A stretch of DNA of 64,000 nucleotides, from the NCBI RefSeq assembly GCF_016545825.1, contig NC_052617.1:878001-942000 (forward strand), read 5' to 3'. This DNA is from Eucalyptus grandis. Taxonomy: Eukaryota > Streptophyta > Magnoliopsida > Myrtales > Myrtaceae. The translations under genes were made by a program, and so were the position numbers. This document shows, piece after piece, positions 1-9,511 of the stretch. Every line of letters begins with the position of its first letter. Within the stretch, counting starts at the first letter, position 1. The notes below the pieces were generated by a model. The model worked only from the letters and a program-made list of their open reading frames with translations, did not search any database and was not told where the DNA came from.

Positions 1-548
1 GAAGAGAGAGGAGATGATCACCATGGCTGAAGCGAAGCGAGGTCGAAGAGCTTCTCGTGCGACAGTCTCTCGCTGTCGCTGTCTCCGAAAGCGAAAGAGA
101 ACTGGCGACTTATACAGAAGCAGATGATGCCTGAGGGACGACGATTTTGCTGCTAATTGCTAACGAACGAGGCTTAAACGCAAGAGTAACGAAAGTTTAT
201 TTGGGTCGGTCCACCCCAACCCAGAGGCAGAGGCTGTGTGATAGAAAGAGCGCCAAGTTCCTCGTCGCATTTTGTGATTTTAGTCCCGATTTTTTTTTTT
301 TTTGGGAGAAAAACAAATGATTTAAAAAAAAATCCCTATATTAATTGTCTGTATCACTTGAAATAAATATTCAATAAAAAATATTTTCGTAATCGACAAT
401 ATTTATGACTGAACATTTCTGTGGATAATAAATATGTTTTTTTACTCATAAATATTTATAAGCAACACAAAAATGACATTTAAGAAGACGTTTTTTAAAT
501 GATTCATTTTATCCGAAATAAATATATTCAAGAAAATCAAAACACAAG
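1..548. repeat. Left-edge flank; first ~120 bases are a diverged copy of 22,121-22,240
   Basis: The first ~120 bases match the stretch starting near 22,121 with few changes, so the window opens inside a duplicated segment. Bases around 190-235 match 26,340-26,400. The rest is AT-rich with a poly-T run near 290-302. No coding frame, RNA gene or element end was recognised. Confidence 0.6.
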
Positions 549-1531
549 GAATTGAAATCCTTCATTAGACTAATTTTCATGGGTATTTGTGAATCACACA
601 CATCGGCTTGTACTAGTTAAGGTTCCATCCACACACGGGGATGGTAGACACAACTTGGGTGATGACTGTGATTCGAAATTCGAATTTACTAGCCACAAAA
701 TTAGATATTTCACCATTAATTTTCAGGGCGTTATACATATCATACTACTAGTTGAACTTTGCTGCTTTGCACGGGTTTTATATAGTTTTGTTTATGATTT
801 CGTTAGAATTTTGAAAGGGTATACAAATTTAACAAATCTACATATTAATGATATCAATGCAAACGAAGATAAATTGAAATTTTGTAAGTGATGCATCTCT
901 AGGTAGCTTCAAATACGTTAGTGTACATATTCTTATGATTTGAGATTTTTTTTTCTTTTTGTAAATTACGTGAAATAGAAGCATCACAAAATTGTGATTA
1001 TTTTAATTTAATTTTGCAGTTGGATTTTATGAAAATTTGTATTTTTTCTTGATGTCATTATATTTAATTAATATCCAATAAAGATTTGCTTATATAATTC
1101 ATGGATTAAGTTGAACACGTATAAAAAAATCCAAGGATTTTATTTAATAAATTAAAAGTTTAAGGACCATATTATATATTGATTTAAAGTTTAGGATCAC
1201 ATTAAATAAATTAAAAATTTTGGGGCTATATTATAAATTAGACCAAAGTTTAGGGACTAATTATGTCATTATCCTTCCTTTCATACGTGCTTTCAAGGAC
1301 TTGGCAACAAATAAAGTTATAGTTGAGAAACGTGGAACTCTTTCGTTACCAACTCCTATCGTTTGTATTATTTTCAGTCAATTCCCGATGGCCATTATGT
1401 CTCTTGTGCTTAGCTGCTTCTCTAGATCAACAATGATGAATATCCAATATCATCACTAAATAACCACGCAAGGCGAACTTCATTGAGACTTAACTCGCTC
1501 ATACACGTAATCCCTTACTACAGAGAACACA
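549..1531. repeat. 5' flank of oxygenase copy 1, duplicated at about 43,280-44,283
   Basis: AT-rich flank with a near copy at 43,280-44,283 and shorter, more diverged copies near 22,240-22,560 and 26,420-26,800. Positions 1,089-1,275 hold four degenerate ~45-base repeats. The small open frames here (589-891, 1,220-1,459) differ between copies and resemble no known protein, so they are not called as genes. Confidence 0.6.
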
Positions 1532-3600
1532 ATGGTCACTGCTGTAGACGACGAAAACGACTGAGCTAACGAATTGAGAGTATTCGACGAGACGAAAGCC
1601 GGAGTTAAAAACCTCGTGGGCACCGGGATTGCCCAAGTCCCACGCATATTCGTTCAGCCACCTGACAAATTGGCTTGCCGCGAGGATTGCGGAGAGATCC
1701 CGCTCATCGACCTCGGATGCGTGAATGCAGGCCCCACCAGTCACGACAAGACGTTGCGAAAGATTGCGCAAGCATTGGGAAAAAAGGGGTTTCTTCCGGG
1801 TGATCAACCATGAGGTCCCTGAGAGCCTCTAGGAGGAGGTGATGAACGAGTAGCGCAGGTTCTTCAAGCTGGAGACGGAGGCCAAGAAAATTTTTTACAC
1901 TAAGAGGGTCATATAGAACAGCAACATGGGACTTACATAATTCAGTCACCGCTGATTGTTCAGATATATGTTTTTGCTTCATGGGACTGGAGCCTCCCCA
2001 GCACGAGGAGTTGCCCGAAGCTTGCAGGTGAGCCAATGAGCATCTGTTGTGTTTTTCACCTTTCGAAATGGAAAATTCATGAACAAGTTCACAAAGTGAA
2101 TCAACGAAGATAGTATGCAAAAGAATTGTAGTAGATGCAAAGTACATGGTTTTCACTGTATGATACTTGATAGTCTTTTCCATTTTCTTCACTAAATCAA
2201 GGGCTAAACTAGCAAGTATATGGACCTTGAGTTATTTGCGTACTTTTTGGTTGAATCGGCCGGAATAGGTGTTGAACACTCAGGGAATGACAGTCAGCCA
2301 AGGCAATTTTCACCGCTGAATCTGTACAAATTTTCTTGATAATCTTGCATTTATTCTCAATCAAGGAGACAAATCAGTAAGACGATCCTCAGTGACTGAT
2401 CATTTTCACTAACGGGAACCTCAGAAGTGCTCATTCCATTCTTTTTGGGTAGAAAAAAGGATGTTCCTCGATAATTGACTTTATTCGTGCTCTAGCGGTA
2501 GTGGAACCAAACTATTGCACCCAAGTTGATACAAAATGCCAATACCCTTAGATGTATTCTTTGGGAATCCATCCGACCATACTTTTACGGCAGCTCTAGT
2601 TTAGTTTTCTGATGCGTTGCAACATCTCTAGCAGAGAAATGCGGATGGAGACTTTACTCTCATCTGCTCGAGCTCTTATGCGAAGCCCTAGGACTCCACC
2701 CAAATCACTTGAAGGAGATGGAGTGTGGAAAGGGACACGCAATCATGTCCCACTATTCTCATCCAAGATCAAATTGGAGGACTTCAAGTGCTTCATGAGA
2801 ACCAGTGATCGACGTTCCCCTGCTCCTTGGAGCACTAGTGATTGACATCGGAGATCTTTCGCAGGCAAGTAGCTTTGGCCAGATATCATTGTTCCATCTC
2901 TGAATTTTTCTGAAACCGTATTTTGATTGGTCGACACACTGCGATCCTCTTCTCATTCTCATTACTGTACTTTCTCATACGCTAAGTTAGTTAAAGAGCT
3001 CTTGAGAACTCAGGATGTAAATTACCATGGAATCTTCCCTGTAGCAATAACATTATGTCTTCACAATCTGCACTTTTCTTTTGTATTCTAACAGAGCTGT
3101 TTGAGTAATCCAAACTTGATTCTAACTCCATTAGATCATGCTAGCCTCGCATTGACAAGTTCGGAATTGTCTAAATGAGACAGATGTTTGTTTGAAAACT
3201 TTGCTTTTCACAGGAGGGGTCAATATCGGTTCTAGATATTCTGCAGTTTTTGTATCTATCAACATCAAGATTGCAATCATAGTAGTAGATAGGAATTACG
3301 TTCCTTACTTAGGAACGCTTCACTAATTGTTGCATTTGCAGCCCATTAGTCATAACAAACAACCGGTTTGAGAGTGTTGAGCACCGAATCATGGCAAACA
3401 AGAGAGACCCAACAGTGTTGGTGGCACGCTTCTTTGGCAACACTCCCTGACCATCTTCACAATTGTATGGGCCCATGAAGGAATTAACATCAGCAGACAA
3501 CCCACCAATCTACAAGGAGACTACGCTCCCAGACTACACTGCCCATTACATTTCCAAAGGCCTATATGGAGCTTCTGCACTTCCTGATTTCAAGCTGTAG
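1532..3600 (+). pseudogene. 2OG-Fe(II) oxygenase (ACC oxidase homolog type) pseudogene, copy 1
   Basis: Remnant of a plant soluble 2-oxoglutarate/Fe(II) dioxygenase of the 1-aminocyclopropane-1-carboxylate oxidase-homolog group. Exon 1 (1,532-2,027) keeps the family N-terminus (FDETKAGVKNLV, PRIFVQPP, IPLIDL) but has a stop soon after the ATG and a frameshift near 1,790. It ends in a normal donor (cag|gtgag). Exon 2 (about 2,612-2,864) keeps LLELLCEALGLHPNHLKEM in one frame, then lacks the stretch that carries the HxD iron ligands. Its donor reads gcaag, a GC-type donor or a decayed GT. Exon 3 (3,342-3,600) keeps the second iron-binding His (SVEHRIM) but has TGA at 3,448-3,450 before the usual ...LPDFKL end. 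Several independent lesions make an active enzyme very unlikely. It is closest to the copy at 44,284-46,381, which shares the exon 2 deletion. Confidence 0.82.
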
Positions 3601-4611
3601 ACCGCGTGAACCTTTTTATGTGGTCTTATTGATGTTTGTACTTAAAGATAAAAGTCTGTCCATATGTTCAGCTAGGTAAAACTACCACAGAACAAGATTG
3701 CACTTCTTCAGTGCTCGGTCTCAGTGCTCGGTCTCTAATGCTTATATTGCTTCAAATGATAGATCGATGAGCACCAACACAACTCCAAAAGACAAAGTCA
3801 TTCTCTAAATAAAAGCGGAACCAAAAAGAGAGCACAAAATAGAGGGAAGGAAGATTAATACATACCGCTCTAAGATCAAAAGAAATACGTTATCTTTAGA
3901 TGAAACAGTGTTGAATACTTGTATGACAGTTACAGCATTAATCTACCACGGGAAAATTTGTGGTTTCAGGAACATTTCTGTTTGGTTCAACTTTGAATTC
4001 CACTTTGTATATTAGCAGGTAGGATAAAAAGTGGAATTTTTGCCAGCTTCCAACTCGCTCAACAACAATAACCAGAATCAACCACAAGGCAAAAATTTAT
4101 GTACACTCCCTAGATTTTCTAAGAAACAGTAGGTTTGCATTAAGATGCGACATATCTGAAACCTAATTGATCTAATCGAGTTAGCATCGCATTAAGATGA
4201 CGCAAGCATTGATCCAAGGGCTAAGACAACATCGAATCGTCCTGTCATCTATCATTGTTCAACTCTGTCCTAACAGATTTTGTTTTCATGAATTGCAAAA
4301 CTTGTGTACTAGCCACCCGATCCCCCAAAGAATCGGCCATATTAAACAGCATTGTCATTTTCTCAGCTAATGGTAGCTCATAAGCTATGACTTTCTCCTT
4401 CCTTTTTTATGAACCTCATAATTCTAAAGTCAAATGGAACCTCGCAATGGATGTCGTTGTTCTCTTCTCTCAATCAACCAGCTATAAAGAAGATGCTCAT
4501 ATCATGCATTGACATTGTAATGTCTCCATAACACTCAAATCATAATCCAAATGTCTCCATAACACTCAATCCATAATCCAAACTCATTACACATTATTAC
4601 AGTAGATAGAT

Positions 4612-4642
<31 letters not shown>

Positions 4643-4648
4643 GGAACA
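3601..4648. repeat. 3' flank of oxygenase copy 1, shared by copies 2 and 3
   Basis: Non-coding and closely matched by 46,382-47,277 and, with more divergence, by 24,740-25,440. Positions 4,508-4,515 (attgacat) are the unoccupied equivalent of the target site hit by the hAT-like element at 47,286. A GACA-type microsatellite lies at about 4,612-4,641, where the block B copy has an AG run instead. No genes were seen. Confidence 0.6.
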
Positions 4649-5020
4649 ATGCCTACCATCGATTTGGCCTCCGACTCCGGCGAGCAGAGAGCCACGACAG
4701 TGCGAGCGACGATTCGAAAGCCGGCGTCAAAGGCCTCGTCGACGCCGGGATCACCGAAATCCCCAGGACTTCTTCATCCGACCGCACGAGACATCCGAAG
4801 GCAGCTCCGAATCGAACGGCGGATCCGAGAATCCGACCTCGGCGGACCTGGCCAAGAGGAAGGAGGCAATCGAAAGGATGGGACTCGCGTCGCAGATGCT
4901 GGGGTTCCTTCCGGCGGCGGTGATGGAGGGGAAGAAGGAGTGGGGGAAGTGAGGAGATTATACGAGCGAGACGAGGAGGCAAAGGGTAGTGTTTGTTCCA
5001 CACGCTGCGGGACCTCCATT
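4649..5020 (+). pseudogene. 2OG-Fe(II) oxygenase exon 1 fragment
   Basis: Reading across frames gives a decayed N-terminus of the same oxygenase family: an Asp-rich lead, then pieces matching KAGVKGLVDAGI, EIPR, FIRPHETSEGS and DLGG. Frameshifts break it, so the uninterrupted 125-codon frame from 4,649 is out of register for most of its length and is not a real protein. No exon 2 or 3 follows; the DNA runs directly into the 3' side of NLR1. The same fragment sits beside NLR3 at about 51,725-52,100, so it was copied together with the NLR. Confidence 0.6.
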
Positions 5021-5026
5021 CCCTAA

Positions 5027-5167
5027 AGGCCTTTCAACCCAGATGGAATTGCATCTCCCCACGGTCCTAAAAAAAAATTAACCAAAAAATTAACCAAACA
5101 CCACAGCATTTGGCCAAACCCCTTTAAAGTCCAAATGAGCATTTCAAATGCTGAATCAAATAGGGCC
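5027..5167. mobile_element. Possible ~140-bp MITE-like insertion
   Basis: Present in block A but absent at the matching place in block B (about 52,085). The ends read aggcc... and ...gggcct with imperfect inverted similarity, and short taa/tta triplets flank them. Size, AT content and presence/absence suit a small non-autonomous DNA transposon, possibly Tourist/Harbinger-like, but the terminal match is too weak for a firm family call. Confidence 0.35.
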
Positions 5168-5258
5168 TTAACGAGGGAGGCAGGGGCAAGCTGGAGTGGA
5201 GGGACGCCTTCTTCCTCTTGATAAATATTCGTGCTGCCAATAATATGGTGAAGAGAAA

Positions 5259-8200
5259 TTAGTTAAATAATAAAAAAGGTAAAATAGTTGAAAAAGGAAC
5301 GCTATTGATAGGTGACTTAAGTCTTTCCTTGTACCTCTGCCGTGCTAATCGTTCCGATTCGTCCCCTCTCGAACAATGACCGGAACGTGCGCATCTATTA
5401 GGCAACTCTTCCAGCTTGGGACAAGCAATGATTCTCAGTTCCTTCAAGCGTGTGAGGTTGCGCATATCAAATTGTAAATGCTCTAAACGTGGACAATAAG
5501 ATATTACAAGCTTTTCAAGTAAAGAGAAATTTTCAATCCATTCTGGCAAACTTGTCAGACTCTCACACATAAAAATCTCGAGAGATTGCAAAATTGTGGC
5601 ATGTTGAATCCACTCGGGCAATGTCACCAAATCCTGATGGTATGAGATTTTAAGAACACGAAGTTTCTTAAGGAATTGCCATTGGGTGCCTTGCTCGTCT
5701 TCTTGGCACGATAAGTCAAGTCCTACACTTCCCCAAATGCGGAGTTCCTGGAGCGAGGAAAGGTGCTGCATGCCAAGAGAGAGATCCCTTAGGTTGCACC
5801 TACCAAGGTCCAAGGACTCGAGATTACTGGCCAATTGAAGTAGAGTCTCAAGTATTGAGGTCTTCATATTCTTACCATCAATACTTAGATGCTTTAGTTT
5901 AGAGAAAGGGATGAATGTGGATTTAGAGAAAGGGATGAATGTGGATCCCACCGCTTGTTCTGATGGGCAATCTAGACTGGTCAACCAATCTTCCAAGATT
6001 TTAGTGTCATCTATCTTCAAGTATTCCACTTGGGGGAATGGTGGCACGAAGTTCAAGGCGGAACAATGTTGTATTACCATGGACCGAAGTTTTGGGAAGG
6101 ATGACCGTGAATTGTCTGACTGATGCTTTTGAAATGCCACCATCAATTGCCTTCCTATCCACCGTCCTTTCGGCTTCCCACACTTGAAGAGGGTCAAACT
6201 CTCGAGAGATGGGAAGAAGGGCTGTGTAGTACTAGATTGCAGTTGAAGAGGGTCAAACTCCAATGACAACAAGGACACAAGACTCAAAATCCTTAGAGAA
6301 GAGAGTTCACTTAGGGGGGGTAGGTGGCTCAATGAGTTACAACTAACAATTGAAAGATATCTGAGCTTGATCAATTTCCTCAAATCTTTGGGCAATGTTT
6401 TAAGATTTTTACATCGAGAGAGTTTAAGGGTCTGCAAGTTTAGCAAATCCGTGATTGAATCCGGCAAACTCTTGATGGAGGGATTCATAAAAACTTCAAG
6501 AAATCTTAAGTGCTTCAACTGACTTCCCAACGAAGAAGGGATACAAAAATTTACACGTTCAAATCCCAACGCTCGGCAATGCCTCAACTTGGAGAAAATC
6601 TGATGACATTCATTTGGGGACAACCTATTTCTTCCTCTCAAAGAGAGAAATGTCCGCAGATTGGTCGCTTCTAGTAGAGAAGTCACTTCCTGCAGTGATA
6701 AGGGCGATTGTAAATCAAAAGATGCATGTCGAGTATCTTCATCCATATTGTCTTTGCCTTTGTTGAGATTGACCATCTTGCACTCATTTCCCGCGACTTT
6801 CAAGGCAAGATCGTGCATGAGATCATGCATCTTGAACAGTTTCACCTTACCAGTGTTAGGATCGACCTCCTCAACTTCAAGAAATGACCCACATAGTAGG
6901 TCTGAGACATAATCATCCCCGATCTCTTCTAGCTCTTCATTCTCATCCAATGACTCAATAAAACCTTGCGCCATCCACAATTGTATCATTGTTTGTTTAT
7001 TGAAGACATAATCTTTTGGAAACAACGCACAATATGCAAAACAATGTTTTAGCCTAGGCTGAAGATGATCGTAACTCATTTTGAGGACTTCCATTATTCC
7101 AGGGTTCAACGTATCTATTTTTGAGAATGCATGCTCTTTGAAATAGAGCCACTCCTTTTCATTTTTGGCAAACAAAAGATTGCCTATAGTTTTGATGGCA
7201 AGGGGAACACGACTGCATTTTTTAACTATATCTCGACCTATCTGCTCCAGATTTTGGTTTAATAATTCTTCCTCATCTCCGAAAGCCGTTTTCTTGAATA
7301 AGTCCCACGACTCATCTTCAGATAAGACATTTAGATTATAGATACCTAATTTTGTACCTATAGCCTCCACCACTGAGTGATTGCGCGTGGTTACGAGTAT
7401 CTTGCTCCCCAATGAACCACCCATTAGCAAACGTTGGAGCTCCAACCATCTCTCACGCTTTTCATTCCACAAGTCATCCAAAACTAGCAAGTATTTCTTC
7501 CCTACCAGTACCTTATGAAGAAGTTCCGGCAATTCGTCCGTACACTTATTATCAATGTCTCGCAGCTTTTCCGTCGTCTCAGGATCCCCTTTATACTTAT
7601 CTCGGGTAGATTTCAGTATTTGTCTGATGAGAAAATCCAGATCAAAGACATCGGATACACATGCCCACATCTTAAGCTCGAAGTTGTTTGTCACTTTGTC
7701 ATTGTTGTACGCCAGCCGAGCAAGTGTGGTTTTTCCAATTCCTCCCATACCAACTATGGGAACAACCGAAACATTCTCTTTGGAGGAGGAATCAAGCAAA
7801 GATTTGATGATCTCCCTCTCATCAGATTGTCTACCAATTATTTCTTCCTTCCGCACAAAAGAGTCAGTCGTCCTCCTCCTCACAATAGCAACAGTTGCCT
7901 CACTCCGATGCTCCTCTAAACGGAACTCCCTATCTTTTGCAATCCAATCCAGTTTCTTCCTAATTTCCTGAATCCTTTTAGCCACTTTGTAGGGATGTGC
8001 TAGCTGATTTGATTTGGAGAAGAAAAAACATACCGCTTTTGACATCTTGTTTCCGGGAGTGACTTTCCACCTCAGATCTTCGGTTGCGACATCGTCCAGC
8101 AAGTCCTGTGCGTCATACAACACGTCCTTCAGCCTCATGAGCCAGAGCTTGACCTGCTCGCTGTCCCATTGTTTCTTCTCGGCATCCAAAAGCATAGTTT

Positions 8201-8336
8201 GGATGGTCTGAATGGTGTACTTGAGACCCTTGAGATCATCGCTCGCACCTCGTGCAAGTTGGATCTTCGAAAAGATGTTGGAACCAGCGAATTTCAGTAT
8301 GTCGTTGGTGAGGGTGAAGAGCACTGCTTCAGCCAT
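5259..8336 (-). CDS. NLR1: coiled-coil NB-ARC LRR immune receptor (RGA-type CNL), 1,025 aa
   Basis: Intracellular immune receptor of the CNL (Rx-N) class; such proteins sense pathogen effectors and act as an ADP/ATP switch. The start is set at MAEAVLF because all paralogs align from that Met; the frame is open 25 codons further upstream without homology. Order, by residue: Rx-type coiled coil (1-150), P-loop GMGGIGKTT (196-204), RNBS-A, kinase-2 LVLDDLW (284-290), RNBS-B, GLPL region (374-382), RNBS-D CFAYCALFPKD, MHD (503-505), then leucine-rich repeats (about 560-1000). Oddities: the GLPL motif reads CSRVPLAIK where NLR2 has CGGVPLAIK. An 8-residue duplication (STFIPFSK twice) lies in the LRR. 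The stop seen in NLR2 and NLR3 is CAG here (5,337-5,339), adding about 26 residues; alternatively AG|GTACAAG at that point is a splice donor. The frame is single-exon and fully open. No ligand can be inferred. Confidence 0.92.
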   Translation of the reverse strand: MAEAVLFTLTNDILKFAGSNIFSKIQLARGASDDLKGLKYTIQTIQTMLLDAEKKQWDSEQVKLWLMRLKDVLYDAQDLLDDVATEDLRWKVTPGNKMSKAVCFFFSKSNQLAHPYKVAKRIQEIRKKLDWIAKDREFRLEEHRSEATVAIVRRRTTDSFVRKEEIIGRQSDEREIIKSLLDSSSKENVSVVPIVGMGGIGKTTLARLAYNNDKVTNNFELKMWACVSDVFDLDFLIRQILKSTRDKYKGDPETTEKLRDIDNKCTDELPELLHKVLVGKKYLLVLDDLWNEKRERWLELQRLLMGGSLGSKILVTTRNHSVVEAIGTKLGIYNLNVLSEDESWDLFKKTAFGDEEELLNQNLEQIGRDIVKKCSRVPLAIKTIGNLLFAKNEKEWLYFKEHAFSKIDTLNPGIMEVLKMSYDHLQPRLKHCFAYCALFPKDYVFNKQTMIQLWMAQGFIESLDENEELEEIGDDYVSDLLCGSFLEVEEVDPNTGKVKLFKMHDLMHDLALKVAGNECKMVNLNKGKDNMDEDTRHASFDLQSPLSLQEVTSLLEATNLRTFLSLRGRNRLSPNECHQIFSKLRHCRALGFERVNFCIPSSLGSQLKHLRFLEVFMNPSIKSLPDSITDLLNLQTLKLSRCKNLKTLPKDLRKLIKLRYLSIVSCNSLSHLPPLSELSSLRILSLVSLLSLEFDPLQLQSSTTQPFFPSLESLTLFKCGKPKGRWIGRQLMVAFQKHQSDNSRSSFPKLRSMVIQHCSALNFVPPFPQVEYLKIDDTKILEDWLTSLDCPSEQAVGSTFIPFSKSTFIPFSKLKHLSIDGKNMKTSILETLLQLASNLESLDLGRCNLRDLSLGMQHLSSLQELRIWGSVGLDLSCQEDEQGTQWQFLKKLRVLKISYHQDLVTLPEWIQHATILQSLEIFMCESLTSLPEWIENFSLLEKLVISYCPRLEHLQFDMRNLTRLKELRIIACPKLEELPNRCARSGHCSRGDESERLARQRYKERLKSPINSVPFSTILPFLLFN

Positions 8337-8477
8337 TTCCAAAAGGCAAAAGCAGGGGTTAAGGAGTGCTTGAGAGGAGGTTGCAGAGTTGATGCTTTCG
8401 TTGGGTAACAATGGTTTGGTGGTGCCTCGTGATCCACTTCATGCACGAACATACACAGCAAGGCCAACGGCAGCTCA

Positions 8478-8494
8478 TTATAAAATTCGGTCAA
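8478..8494 (-). promoter_or_regulatory. NLR1 promoter: TATA-like box with adjacent W-box
   Basis: On the minus strand TTGACC (8,489-8,494), a W-box core bound by WRKY factors, stands just upstream of a TATA-like TTTTATAAT (8,478-8,486), about 140 bases before the ATG. The same arrangement occurs at NLR3. A second TTGACC lies at 8,621-8,626. A WRKY-responsive defence promoter fits the gene class but is inferred from short motifs. Confidence 0.45.
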
Positions 8495-8639
8495 CCAGTG
8501 GGAACGGAATTGAGCAATACGAAGACAAGCGCGTGTCAAATGTTGGGTGCCGTGCGAAAGACGTGTGGGGTCCACAATGAAGGGACTGAAGAAAGAAAGA
8601 GGAAAAACCAAAAGCCTATGGGTCAAAAAAGCAGGCCGC

Positions 8640-9511
8640 CCCTGCATTGTTTAGAGAAAATTTTCTCGTTTTTTTTGTTTTCATTTCCATTTGAACATGA
8701 AAATAAAAATGCCTTTGGTCTCGTATTGAGAGCAGTTCCCGAACGAAAACTCAAATGCCCTCAAATAATGAAAACTTGTAATAGCTTTCTTGTGTAGAAA
8801 TGAAAATTCTTATCCAAAGAATAAGAGAAATAAGAGAATATTAAGATTTAACAATTAAAACATTCTCAATCTTTTTGTTTCTCTAAAAAATTGATACTGC
8901 ACCTTGCTTAGTCCTTTTTTTTTTTTTTTTATAATTTCAAAATATGTAGCACTGTCTATAGATATCAATTCATACAAATACCTTTTGGAAGTAAATTTTA
9001 AACGATATTATTTGAGGATCCTTATTTTGATCAATGAGAAAATAACTTCATAATTGCCTTTATATGTAAGAATACACGTAAAAATTAGAGTTGGGAGACT
9101 TATTGAAGTAATTAATTCTGGGATGATTCACGTTTGTGACAATGAAACCAAAGAGATAATTTAATGAATGATATCACATGTTAATTCTAAATTTTCCAAT
9201 CACTCATATTAGCAAAAAAGGATATTTAATAAATTATGTTTCTCTCTTGCACATGGGAATTCATGGTCATTTAGACATATTCTCATGCAATCTGTTATTA
9301 CGTCTACAGGGAATTAAAGAAGGCAGCTATGATTTCTGTCCCTTAGAAATTGATGGAATCTCTAAAATAAAAATAAAAATTAATGCAAGTTTTAATTCTT
9401 AAATGAACGAAATAAAAGTTCAAGAACTCAAATACGTAAATGGCACAAGGACTCGAATCATTACTGTCCTTTTAATTGTAAATTTTAAACTATAAAATCA
9501 TGCAACATGAT
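8640..9511. other. Non-coding spacer upstream of NLR1
   Basis: AT-rich DNA matched by about 55,400-56,226 in block B. It holds poly-T runs and no frame conserved between the copies. Nothing else was recognised. Confidence 0.5.

Noticed and set aside
7515..8211. Plus-strand frames of over 100 codons opposite NLR1 (and the same opposite NLR2 and NLR3)
   Set aside because: They are complements of the conserved NB-ARC coding strand and carry no motif of their own.
4649..8411. Idea that the oxygenase fragment is an integrated decoy domain of the NLR
   Set aside because: It lies on the opposite strand, is frameshifted, and is separated from the NLR frame by stops, so no fusion protein is possible.
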